Below, one piece after another: positions 34,522 to 42,818 of a stretch of 64,000 bases of DNA. The notes under the pieces are model-generated. The model was given only the letters and a program-made list of their open reading frames with translations. It searched no databases and was not told the DNA's origin. Location of the stretch: the NCBI GenBank assembly GCA_049273695.1, contig JBASRE010000030.1, positions 21,983 to 85,982 of the forward strand, read 5' to 3'. The position numbers and the translations under genes are program-made. The number at the start of each line of letters is the position of its first letter. Position 1 is the first letter of the stretch. This stretch comes from UBA11740 sp049273695. GTDB lineage: Bacteria; Acidobacteriota; Blastocatellia; Pyrinomonadales; Pyrinomonadaceae.

Positions 34522-35991
34522 TCAATGCACCGTTTCTATTTCGTCCAGCAGGGTCTGCGCCCACGCATCGTCGATCTCCAGTAACCTCTCGTACTGTTTT
34601 ATCGCCAGCTCGCGCTGGCCGGCGCGGAGGTAGGCGGTGCCCAGATCGAAGTTGGCATGCAAGTCCTCGGGCTTAGCTTCGCGCGCTTCTTCAAGCAAGC
34701 GAATGGCATCTTCATGCCGGCCACGAAAGCTGAAGTTTGAGCCGAGACTGTGCAGATTCCGCAGTCGATTCTCTGCAGAAATGTCTTCGCGACAGATTCG
34801 CTCAGCTTCGGCGAAGTTACTCATGGCCGCCTGCGTGAGGGCGAGACTGTAGTAAGCCCAATCCCGTTCCGAATCATTGTCAGCTACGGCCAACCAGCGT
34901 TTGACCAACGCGATCGCTTTGTCGTACTCACCGAAATCGCGATAGGCGTTGGCGAGATTCATGAAGGGCAACGTATTGTCGGGAGCTATTTCAATGGCGC
35001 GTTCGAAAGCGTCGATAGCTTCGCGATGTTCCTTCTGATGTGCATGAAAATTACCAAGTTCAAAGAAGATTGAAGCATCATCAGGGAAGATTCGTCCCGC
35101 CTCCTTAAGAATCACCAAACCCTTGTCATATCGATTGCGAGTCCAACCAAAATACTTTGCCCGCTGAATGTAGTCCTCGGGCATTTCCAGTTTCGGCTCT
35201 TCTTCCGGCTCGGGCTGGCGCATCGATTCGCTGCTGACTAAACGCGGAAGGCGGCCAGACAACCAGAAGAGTCCGGACACAATGTCGCCGGCGACCACGG
35301 GGCGAGAAAGCATCGCCGGGTCAACAACCATGTCAACTTCGCCGCAGTAAGTTTCCAGTTTCGCCCAACAAAACGAATTAGGCGTGCGTTGATTTTCGAT
35401 AACCTTCGTCTCGATCACACGTCCGGAAATTCGCGCGTAGGCCACGCTTGGGTCGCCTTGTCTCAAAGTGAGATTGTGGAGCGGAACAAACGATTTCACC
35501 GCGTAAGGTAAGCTATCGACATTTGCGTTACTAAACTCCGTTTCATCGGAAAAGATTTCGAGCGTTTCGGCGAAAGCGGCAAGCTGCACCTGCTCAATAA
35601 CCGGCAATTCAACATGGTCGTACAAATGGAAGTCGGGTGAATCAAAAACGATGGGAAACCCATCACTCCCGTCACGCTCTTCACCGTCGCCATCACTCAG
35701 GGCCCAACCTCGAAGGGCGTTATTTGTGCCGTTCCCTCTTGGTGTCTGAACCCGACCTTCAATACGCACGCGCATTCGCGCCGGGCCAAAAAAGTGTGGG
35801 TTCATCTGCATTAGAGACTCGTCCGGAGAAGTCTCCAGCCACAATTCGACGCCGCCCCCAGCCGGCAGGCGATGATAATTACCAAACGCATGCGGTATGG
35901 CGTCGCCGCTCAATTGGGTAATGACGGCGTAATGCTCGAACACGGCGTTGCTGGTTACGGGAAAGCCGACTGCCGTCATGTGATTAGCCAT
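34522..35991 (-). CDS. TPR-repeat protein with N-terminal beta domain
   Basis: 489 residues. The first ~250 residues look beta-rich, with two ARISGRVIETKV/VRIEGRVQTPR-like strands that suggest OB-type modules. The C-terminal half (from about 270) has at least five TPR motifs (for example ASIFFELGNFHAHQKEHREA and TLPFMNLANAYRDFGEYDKA). No signal peptide, so probably cytosolic and protein-binding. The gene is bracketed by xthA 5'-end sequence on both sides. Confidence 0.7.
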   Translation of the reverse strand: MANHMTAVGFPVTSNAVFEHYAVITQLSGDAIPHAFGNYHRLPAGGGVELWLETSPDESLMQMNPHFFGPARMRVRIEGRVQTPRGNGTNNALRGWALSDGDGEERDGSDGFPIVFDSPDFHLYDHVELPVIEQVQLAAFAETLEIFSDETEFSNANVDSLPYAVKSFVPLHNLTLRQGDPSVAYARISGRVIETKVIENQRTPNSFCWAKLETYCGEVDMVVDPAMLSRPVVAGDIVSGLFWLSGRLPRLVSSESMRQPEPEEEPKLEMPEDYIQRAKYFGWTRNRYDKGLVILKEAGRIFPDDASIFFELGNFHAHQKEHREAIDAFERAIEIAPDNTLPFMNLANAYRDFGEYDKAIALVKRWLAVADNDSERDWAYYSLALTQAAMSNFAEAERICREDISAENRLRNLHSLGSNFSFRGRHEDAIRLLEEAREAKPEDLHANFDLGTAYLRAGQRELAIKQYERLLEIDDAWAQTLLDEIETVH

Positions 35992-36013
35992 TATCTAAAC
36001 CGGTGGTGTTTCC

Positions 36014-36047
36014 GCGCGCGATGATTGAGTTGACGTTCCAGGTAGCG
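36014..36047 (-). pseudogene. 34-nt duplicate of the xthA 5' coding end
   Basis: Identical to 34475-34508 except for one base. On the minus strand it encodes ATWNVNSIIAR, the family N-terminus, but no further exonuclease sequence follows. It lies 8 nt from a heptad-array element and upstream of the TPR gene. Confidence 0.75.
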
Positions 36048-36055
36048 CTCCTCAG

Positions 36056-36162
36056 GAGTTTCGCGTTCCGAGTTTCGAGTTACAAGATTAGAAAAACCGA
36101 CGTAGCGAACTTGATTCGAGTGAACTCTAAACCCGAAACCCGAAACTCGAAACTCGAAACTA
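36056..36162. repeat. Inverted heptad-array element, GAGTTTC type (no cargo gene)
   Basis: Left arm 36056-36083: GAGTTTC, GCGTTCC, GAGTTTC, GAGTTAC. Right arm 36128-36162: TAAACCC, GAAACCC, GAAACTC, GAAACTC, GAAACTA, the inverted form. The 44-nt centre holds no gene. The right arm supplies the stop codon of the M20 peptidase gene. Confidence 0.85.
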
Positions 36163-37338
36163 AAGCGAAGCTATCATTCCCGCCAACATCGTCCCACGCG
36201 CCGCGATGTTATCGACGATGATGTGCTCGTGAGCGGCGTGGGCCCCGTCGCCTTCAATCCCTAATCCGTCCAGCACCGGAACACCCAACGCGCCCACGAA
36301 ATTTCCATCTGAGCCGCCACCAACGCTGGTCTCGCCCAGCTCGAAGTCCAATTTTGCGGCGATGCCGCGGGCAAGTTCATAAAGCTCGACAACCTTCGGC
36401 GTTCGTTCCAGCGGGGGCCGGTTGATTCCGCCCGTGACCACGATTTGTGCACGCGGATCGAAGGGCTTGAGATTAAGGACGTCGTGCTCAACCGCGACGC
36501 CCAGGTCGACAGACGTAAACCGCATGTCTACTTCCGCAGTCGCGAGCGCGGGCACGACATTCGAAGCCGTCCCGCCGTTAAGAATCGTGACGGTAACGTT
36601 CGTGCCGTTCGCCGGATCGTTCAATTCGTGCAAGCGGACAGTTTGCCGTGCGAGTTCCAGCACTGCGTTGACGCCTTTTTCCGGATCGAGTCCGGCGTGA
36701 GCCGCGCGCCCGTGGACTTCAACGGTGAACATCCCGGTGCCCTTTCGGCCCGTCTTCACGCGACCGCCGCCCGCCGAAGGTTCGAGCACAAATACGGCGT
36801 GCGCCTTCCGCGCTTCAACTTCAACGACCGCGCGACCATGGACGCTGCCGCTCTCCTCGTCACACATCAGGAGTAAAGTGATTGGCCGAGCGGGCTGCGT
36901 ACCGGTTGCTTCAAACGCGCGCAGCAGTTCGAGTGCGAGTGCGCAATTCGATTTCATGTCAAAAATGCCGGGGCCGTAGATGCGATTCTCTTCGACGCGC
37001 CAGGGTCGCTCGGTGATTGATCCGCGCGGATGAACCGTGTCGGTGTGGCCGAGAATGACAATCGGCTGCTCCTGATCGCCATCAGAGAACGCTGTGATGC
37101 GAACATGCTCGCCGAAACCGCGAGACGCAATTCGTTCAACTGAATTTACTGCGGCGATGGTCTTCGCTTGATCGATAAGGAGGGAGACCACGTCTCGGCT
37201 GCCTGCTTCGTCGCCCGAAGGAGATTCTGTTTCAACCAGCGCGCGAGTAAACGCCAGCAGATCGTCCTGGCGAGAGACGAAGTACTCGCGTAACGCTCGC
37301 AGTTTGTCTTCAGGAAGGTTCATGGCCGAACGCGTCAT
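36160..37338 (-). CDS. M20-family metallopeptidase/deacylase
   Basis: 392 residues with the di-zinc M20 motifs GHTDTVHPRG, the following YGPGIFDMKSNCA (bridging Asp), CDEESGSVHG (catalytic Glu pair) and a dimerisation-domain RAAHAG. It hydrolyses an amide, as in carboxypeptidase G2 or N-acyl-amino-acid deacylases. It overlaps the upstream enolase-superfamily gene by ATGA. A neighbouring N-acylamino-acid racemase suggests it removes acyl groups from N-acyl-L-amino acids (inference). Confidence 0.88.
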   Translation of the reverse strand: MTRSAMNLPEDKLRALREYFVSRQDDLLAFTRALVETESPSGDEAGSRDVVSLLIDQAKTIAAVNSVERIASRGFGEHVRITAFSDGDQEQPIVILGHTDTVHPRGSITERPWRVEENRIYGPGIFDMKSNCALALELLRAFEATGTQPARPITLLLMCDEESGSVHGRAVVEVEARKAHAVFVLEPSAGGGRVKTGRKGTGMFTVEVHGRAAHAGLDPEKGVNAVLELARQTVRLHELNDPANGTNVTVTILNGGTASNVVPALATAEVDMRFTSVDLGVAVEHDVLNLKPFDPRAQIVVTGGINRPPLERTPKVVELYELARGIAAKLDFELGETSVGGGSDGNFVGALGVPVLDGLGIEGDGAHAAHEHIIVDNIAARGTMLAGMIASL

Positions 37339-38447
37339 GCGGAAACCGTTTCTGAACGGACCGTCAGGCGATCGATGCGCGCTTGATTCACTTCGAACCC
37401 GATGCCCGGTTTGTCCGGCGCTTTAATCGTGCCGCCCGGCGTGACTGTCACCGGAGGATCGATCACGTCTTCGTGCCAATAGCGCGCGCTCGCCGAAACG
37501 TCGCCCGGCAGAGTGAACCCGGCCAGCGTCGACATGGCGATGTTGTGCGCGCGTCCGATGCCTGACTCGAGCATGCCGCCGCACCACACGGGAATCCTTT
37601 TCTCACGCGCGATAGCTTCGACTCGCTTTGCCTCGGCATGTCCGCCAACGCGCCCGAGTTTCACATTGATGATGCGACACGCGCCCACGGCAATCGCCTG
37701 CTCGGCATCCGCGGGTGTCTTGATCGATTCATCGAGGCAAATCGCCGTGTTGATTCGTTTCTGCAACTCCGCGTGATCGACCATGTCATCGTGCGCCAAA
37801 GGCTGTTCCAGCATCATCAGGTCGAATTCGTCCAGCCTTCTGAACAGGTCAACATCATTCAGCGAATACGCCGAATTCGCGTCACCCGAAAGGCGAATTT
37901 GCGGAAAGCGCTCACGCACCTTGCGCACGATGTCGATGTCCCAACCCGGCTTGATCTTGATCTTAATTCGCTGGTAACCGGCCGACACTTCCTCGTCGAT
38001 TTTTTCAAGCAGCGCGTCCGGTGACTCCTGAATTCCAATCGAGACTCCGCAGGCAATCTCTTCCTGTACACCGCCGATATGTCGCCACAGCGGCTGGCCC
38101 ACGCGTCTCGCTTCCAAGTCCCAGCACGCGGTTTCGATGGCGGCTTTGGCCATTCGATGACCGCGCACACTCTTCATCAGATCGAAAACGGTGGCGGCTC
38201 CATCAATTTGCTTACCCGCAACCATGGGCGCAAGAAACTCTTTCAGCGTAGGCCAGGCAGTTTCCGTCCATTCTTCGGAATAGAAAGGGCCTTCACCGGC
38301 GGTGCATTCGCCCCAACCCTCCGCGCCGTCGCGGTCAGCAACCCGCACGAGAATTATTCTTCGCGTGGTCGTGCGGCCAAAACTGGTCTCGAAAAAGTGA
38401 ATGAGTGGAAGGTTTATTTCGCGAAGTTCGATTCGTGAAATCAGCAC
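37335..38447 (-). CDS. Enolase superfamily: o-succinylbenzoate synthase / N-succinylamino acid racemase-like
   Basis: 370 residues of the MenC/NSAR subgroup. The KIKIKPGWD catalytic-lysine motif, metal ligands in SGDANSAY, LEQPLAHDD and CLDESI, and a second catalytic lysine in INVKLGRVGG are all present. The subgroup contains both menaquinone-pathway MenC and N-succinylamino acid racemases. No other men genes are near, while an M20 deacylase overlaps downstream; that pairing fits conversion of D- to L-amino acids through N-acyl forms. Activity is therefore racemase by inference. Confidence 0.85.
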   Translation of the reverse strand: MLISRIELREINLPLIHFFETSFGRTTTRRIILVRVADRDGAEGWGECTAGEGPFYSEEWTETAWPTLKEFLAPMVAGKQIDGAATVFDLMKSVRGHRMAKAAIETACWDLEARRVGQPLWRHIGGVQEEIACGVSIGIQESPDALLEKIDEEVSAGYQRIKIKIKPGWDIDIVRKVRERFPQIRLSGDANSAYSLNDVDLFRRLDEFDLMMLEQPLAHDDMVDHAELQKRINTAICLDESIKTPADAEQAIAVGACRIINVKLGRVGGHAEAKRVEAIAREKRIPVWCGGMLESGIGRAHNIAMSTLAGFTLPGDVSASARYWHEDVIDPPVTVTPGGTIKAPDKPGIGFEVNQARIDRLTVRSETVSA

Positions 38448-38500
38448 TGAGGGATATTAGACGGAGAGTTAGTATTTGTCATCAGACCAGCGCGATTGTT

Positions 38501-38556
38501 ATTGAGCCATTGAGCCATTGAACCATTGAACCAATGAACCAATGAACCAATGAAAC
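38501..38556. repeat. Tandem 8-nt repeat, seven copies
   Basis: Units run ATTGAGCC, ATTGAGCC, ATTGAACC, ATTGAACC, AATGAACC, AATGAACC, AATGAAAC. The drift is gradual along the array. It lies between the enolase-superfamily start and the nSTAND gene stop codon; no inverted arm is present. Confidence 0.85.
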
Positions 38557-38565
38557 AATAAAGCT

Positions 38566-41500
38566 CTAATTCGGCTCGCCGACCGCCCACACGGCAAACG
38601 TGCGGCCAACTTTAACGTCCTGGCCGTAATGCGTCGCCGGATACTGCCACATCTCGTCGAGCATGCCCTGCACATCAGCGCGCGTCGAATTCCGCATCAC
38701 CTGAAGCAAAGTCTTGTCCTTAAAGCGGCCTTTCTTGATCACGGTCTTCATCAGGTCGATCGTGGAAAGACGCTCCGCTGTGCTCTTGATCTCCGCCACC
38801 ATTTCGTCAAGCACGCGATTGAACGTTTCGGCACTGGCGTCCCGGTAAAGCATGCGATAGTCCGCGAACACTTTCTTCCCATCTTCGCTGGTCAGGGCAA
38901 TATGGAACTTCGTTAAGCCCCAGAGATTTGGCCGATCACCAAGCGGCGGAACCCGCATGCTCACTTCGACCATATCGCCAACGCGCACCAGTTTGTCGCC
39001 GGTCGGATCTTCCATCGTTACCTGCACCGCGGCTGAATCACGGTCGACGCTAAGGACTTTGGACGTGCCAATCTTTTGCACCTTGCGCTCTTTGTCATCG
39101 ACCTTGCTGTAGATTGTCCACAGCGTTCCTTCTTCGCCGGCGACAACGCCGTCATCTGTGCCACGGTCGATGGTTACTTCGCGAGTCTTTCCCTCACCTT
39201 CCTTAATGGTCAGAATCCGGCCGCTGATTTTTTCGCGATTTGCGTCGAGCACGCGCGTGATCTTTGAATTGACCACCGCTTGATCGTTGGTGACTGCGCC
39301 GGATTTATCTGAATTGGCAACGGTCGACAGCGTGCGGAGAGCTTTTTGATACGCCTGATAAGCTTCAGCCTTCTTGTCCTGCTTTAACTGCCAATCGCCG
39401 ATGTGACTGTAGCCCTCCGCGAGATGCCGCGTGCGTTCAAGGGCGCTGACGCCCAACCCCGACTCTGCGCGCTCGCGTTCTTCGTAGTACGAAGCATTGT
39501 CACTTTCAAGCGCAATTGCGAGGTTGATCGACTTAAGAGCGTCGCCATGCTTTCCGGCTTTGTTTTGAAGAATTCCGAGCCGGTGATAGGTGCTCGCCGA
39601 AGGATCGATCGCGACGCTGCGACGCAACAGCTCGATGGCTTTTTCAGGCTCCGATTCGGCGATCATGTCACTGAGCCCTGTCATCGCACCTGAATTTGCC
39701 GGGCCAAGTTCAATTGATTTCTCGTAATAGAACTTCCGTTCCACATCGGTCATCCCGCCGAGATCCGTGCCGAGAAAACTCCACCACAAATAAACGATTG
39801 GCTTGTACGCCGTGTCTTGCTCGACCAGCTTCAGCAGTTTCGCGAAATCGTCGCGCGCTCCGGCATAGAATCGCTTGTGGTCTTCCTCCTCTTTCCAATA
39901 ACCCGCCCAGTAACCCGCTCGTTGCCGGTACCGCGCGCGCAGCAGTAACAATTCGATGTTGTTCGGATCGCGTTCAATCTCTGGATCAAGGAGCGCCACC
40001 GCCTCTCGGTACTTACCAATACTCGCCAGGCGGTCAGCCTTAAGCGGCTTCAAGCGCGGGTCAGAAAGTGTCTTAGGCAGCGCGATATTCCCACAGTCAA
40101 AACGTGGGTTGTCGAAAGTTCGCAGTTGAGACTCGACCCAACGGCCCAAACTCTGATAACGAGCATCCTGAGTTTCGCGATGCTGGCACTGAAACTTCAC
40201 GAAGTAATACTGCGCCCAATCGCGATAACCGGCGCGTCGCCAAAGGTGCGCCTGCATCGCCAGCGAGCCATAGTCATTCGGCTCTTTTCTGAGTTGCATC
40301 CACGCCCAGTTCAGCGCCGTCAGGTAGCCATCGACTGAAGGGTTGGCTTTGTCGGCATGTTCATCCGCCGCCCTGACCAACGCGGCGAAGTTGTCGCCTC
40401 CGCGAAAGGCTTCAATGTTGGCCAGTTCGTAATAAAGCGCGGCGTTGAAGGACTTGCCGTCGGCATAGATCACGTTACGATTCGTGGCGGCTGTAATGTC
40501 GTCCGAAACTTCGCTGTCAAACACGCCGTCGAAGTAGCCCGGGCGATACCATTCGATCGCTTTCTGGACTGAATTTGATGCCGCCGCGTAGTTCTTCAGG
40601 TTCGCCTGCGTGACGCCGAGGTTCAGATAATTCAGAGAGTACTGCGGATCAATTTGCCGGATGCGTTCGAAATCGGCTAGCGCGTCCTGCGTCTCGAAGC
40701 GAATCAAACTCATGTAGCCACGATTCGTCAGCGCATTAATATTGTCACCGAAAACGTTTAGAACTTTCGTCGATTCATTTTTTGACAAGTCGGATCGGCC
40801 AATTTCCGCCAGCGCTGTCGCGTAATAGTTGCGCCAATAAGCGGCTTCTTCCGGCGAAGCAACCTGAATTAGTCGCTCAGCCAGGGTGTTAATGTTTGAC
40901 TTGTCGCTGACCGCACGATAAGTCGCGCGGGCAGACTCCATCTCGGCGCGCACGGCCCGCTCCGCTTCTTCTCTGGCCTCGCGCCGCCTTTGTTCGGCGA
41001 CGGCTTGCGCTTGTTGCGCGCGGTGGCTGGCTGCTTCGGCTGCGGCGCGTTGCTCCTCAGCAACCTTCGCAGCTTCTTCCGCTCGTTCTTTTTCTTCCTG
41101 CGCGGTGTGCTCGCTCGCGACGGCGCGCTTTTCGCTCGCGACCGCGTTGTTCTTTTCTTTGACCGCGTCAGCGCGCGCTGTATCCGCGCGTTTCTTTTCC
41201 TCCAGCGCTTCGTTGCGCGCGGCTAAGGCTTCGTTGCGCGCGGCGTAAGCTTCGTTACGCGCCATAAAGGCGAACGCGCCGAATGCAGTTGCGACGAGAA
41301 ATAGGATCCCAAACACGGTGGCAACAATGCCCGTCTGACGCGCTTTCCGTTTCCGCGCGCGTTCGCGTTCCGCGATTTCGGCTTCATTCGCACTCTTACT
41401 AGCGTCGATGAACGCCATCGCCGTTTCGAACTCCGGATGATAGTGCTGGGCCCAGGTCGCGTTCGGCCGGTTTTCTTCGCGCCAGCGCAGTGCCAAAGCC

Positions 41501-42813
41501 AAATCCGGATCGCGCCAAAGTCCCGCGCGGCCTTCGCGATGCAGCAAAGCCGTGTCAGCGATGCGGCGATAAATGTTGGCGGAGCGGGCTTCCTGGTCCA
41601 CCCACGTGCGCAGGCGCGTCCAGCCACGAATCAAACTCTCGTGCGAGATGTCGATCAGTGAATTTTCGTCAAGCGCGACGCTCGCCGGCGGCATCAGAAA
41701 CGAACGGCCCGACTGCCGGAAAGGCTCAATGACGGCGATGATTTCGGCCGGCGTGGCTTCTGCAATCGCCGCAAGTTCGCTGACACGAGTCGGACGGCGG
41801 ATCTCGCGATTGTCAGATCCTTTTTCAGTCAAACTCTTGAAAAGTTTTTCCGCTAAAGCACGGCTGCGATCGTTTGGCAGCTCGGCGTACGCTTCATCGG
41901 CATGACGCGACAAAGCTTCGGCCATCGTGCCGACGGCTTCGTAATGACGCAGGTCGAGCGGTTCGCCATTTCGCCGATCGTCCATCCAGAGATCCCAGGT
42001 GCGCATCAGCGCGTGCTGCAGGATCGGCAAATGATCCGGATCGTCTCCGACGTCGTTTAGCAAACGATTGACCAGGCGCCCGGCGATCTCGCCGCCACCG
42101 ACGGCGACCGGGCCGGTGATCGCCTCGCGCCGCTGATCGCGCGTCATGCGCGGGATCAAATATTGTCCGTCGTTGATTGCTTCCGGCAGATCGCGGAACT
42201 GCGCACAGTCGCCGAGAAAATCCGAACGCATCGTGATGACGACGTAAACCGGAACGTCTATCCGTTTCTTTGCCTCCAAAAGCAGTTTGATGAATGCCGC
42301 TGACTCGTCTTCGGGACCGGTGCCTTTCGACATCCGGCGGAAACGGAAAATTTCTTCAAACTGATCGACCACTACCAAAAGGTTCTCGTTCGCAGGCATC
42401 CGTGCCTGCCGCGTAGCTTCAACCAATCCAAGCGCGCTACGACGCAAGGTCGCTTCAACAATTGTTCTCTGCAACGCGGCGTCATCATCATCATCGCCGC
42501 TTCCAAGCACCTGAGGGTTCGATAGAGCTTTCGCCAAATTACCAATCGGATTGTGGCCGGGACGGAACAACGCAACGCGCCAACTGGAGCCGGCGTCGGT
42601 CATCAACCCGCCGTACAACGACGGCAACATGCCGGCGCGCACCAGCGAAGACTTGCCGCTGCCCGACGTGCCGAGCACGGCGAGAAAGCGACTGCGCCTG
42701 AGCCGGCGCAAAAGTTCATCAGACTGGCCGTCGCGCCCAAAGAAGAGATGGTCTTCCGTGGACTCAAACGGGCGCAATCCGGGAAAGGGATTAGTAAAAC
42801 GCTCGTTGGTCAT
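38566..42813 (-). CDS. nSTAND ATPase with membrane span, coiled coil and TPR repeats
   Basis: 1415 residues. The N-terminus NPFPGLRPFESTEDHLFFGR and P-loop GTSGSGKSS (48-56, Lys54) define an nSTAND1-type NTPase; the Walker B VVVDQFEEIFRF follows at about 150. A membrane span (about 494-518) leads into a heptad-rich coiled coil (NEALAARNEALEE..., to about 640), then many TPR motifs to about 1200 and a C-terminal beta domain like that of FlgT (RGTDDGVVAGEEGTLW). It starts 5 nt after the triple-TIR gene. Such pairs sense a signal through the repeats and activate an effector; a conflict or regulated-death role is inference. Confidence 0.88.
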   Translation of the reverse strand: MTNERFTNPFPGLRPFESTEDHLFFGRDGQSDELLRRLRRSRFLAVLGTSGSGKSSLVRAGMLPSLYGGLMTDAGSSWRVALFRPGHNPIGNLAKALSNPQVLGSGDDDDDAALQRTIVEATLRRSALGLVEATRQARMPANENLLVVVDQFEEIFRFRRMSKGTGPEDESAAFIKLLLEAKKRIDVPVYVVITMRSDFLGDCAQFRDLPEAINDGQYLIPRMTRDQRREAITGPVAVGGGEIAGRLVNRLLNDVGDDPDHLPILQHALMRTWDLWMDDRRNGEPLDLRHYEAVGTMAEALSRHADEAYAELPNDRSRALAEKLFKSLTEKGSDNREIRRPTRVSELAAIAEATPAEIIAVIEPFRQSGRSFLMPPASVALDENSLIDISHESLIRGWTRLRTWVDQEARSANIYRRIADTALLHREGRAGLWRDPDLALALRWREENRPNATWAQHYHPEFETAMAFIDASKSANEAEIAERERARKRKARQTGIVATVFGILFLVATAFGAFAFMARNEAYAARNEALAARNEALEEKKRADTARADAVKEKNNAVASEKRAVASEHTAQEEKERAEEAAKVAEEQRAAAEAASHRAQQAQAVAEQRRREAREEAERAVRAEMESARATYRAVSDKSNINTLAERLIQVASPEEAAYWRNYYATALAEIGRSDLSKNESTKVLNVFGDNINALTNRGYMSLIRFETQDALADFERIRQIDPQYSLNYLNLGVTQANLKNYAAASNSVQKAIEWYRPGYFDGVFDSEVSDDITAATNRNVIYADGKSFNAALYYELANIEAFRGGDNFAALVRAADEHADKANPSVDGYLTALNWAWMQLRKEPNDYGSLAMQAHLWRRAGYRDWAQYYFVKFQCQHRETQDARYQSLGRWVESQLRTFDNPRFDCGNIALPKTLSDPRLKPLKADRLASIGKYREAVALLDPEIERDPNNIELLLLRARYRQRAGYWAGYWKEEEDHKRFYAGARDDFAKLLKLVEQDTAYKPIVYLWWSFLGTDLGGMTDVERKFYYEKSIELGPANSGAMTGLSDMIAESEPEKAIELLRRSVAIDPSASTYHRLGILQNKAGKHGDALKSINLAIALESDNASYYEERERAESGLGVSALERTRHLAEGYSHIGDWQLKQDKKAEAYQAYQKALRTLSTVANSDKSGAVTNDQAVVNSKITRVLDANREKISGRILTIKEGEGKTREVTIDRGTDDGVVAGEEGTLWTIYSKVDDKERKVQKIGTSKVLSVDRDSAAVQVTMEDPTGDKLVRVGDMVEVSMRVPPLGDRPNLWGLTKFHIALTSEDGKKVFADYRMLYRDASAETFNRVLDEMVAEIKSTAERLSTIDLMKTVIKKGRFKDKTLLQVMRNSTRADVQGMLDEMWQYPATHYGQDVKVGRTFAVWAVGEPN

Positions 42814-42818
42814 TGCTT

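Noticed and set aside
38501..38556. Possible CRISPR array
   Set aside because: The 8-nt units are contiguous with no spacers.
41200..41280. Tandem DNA repeat
   Set aside because: It encodes the heptad coiled coil of the nSTAND protein (AARNEAL units) and is explained by the protein.
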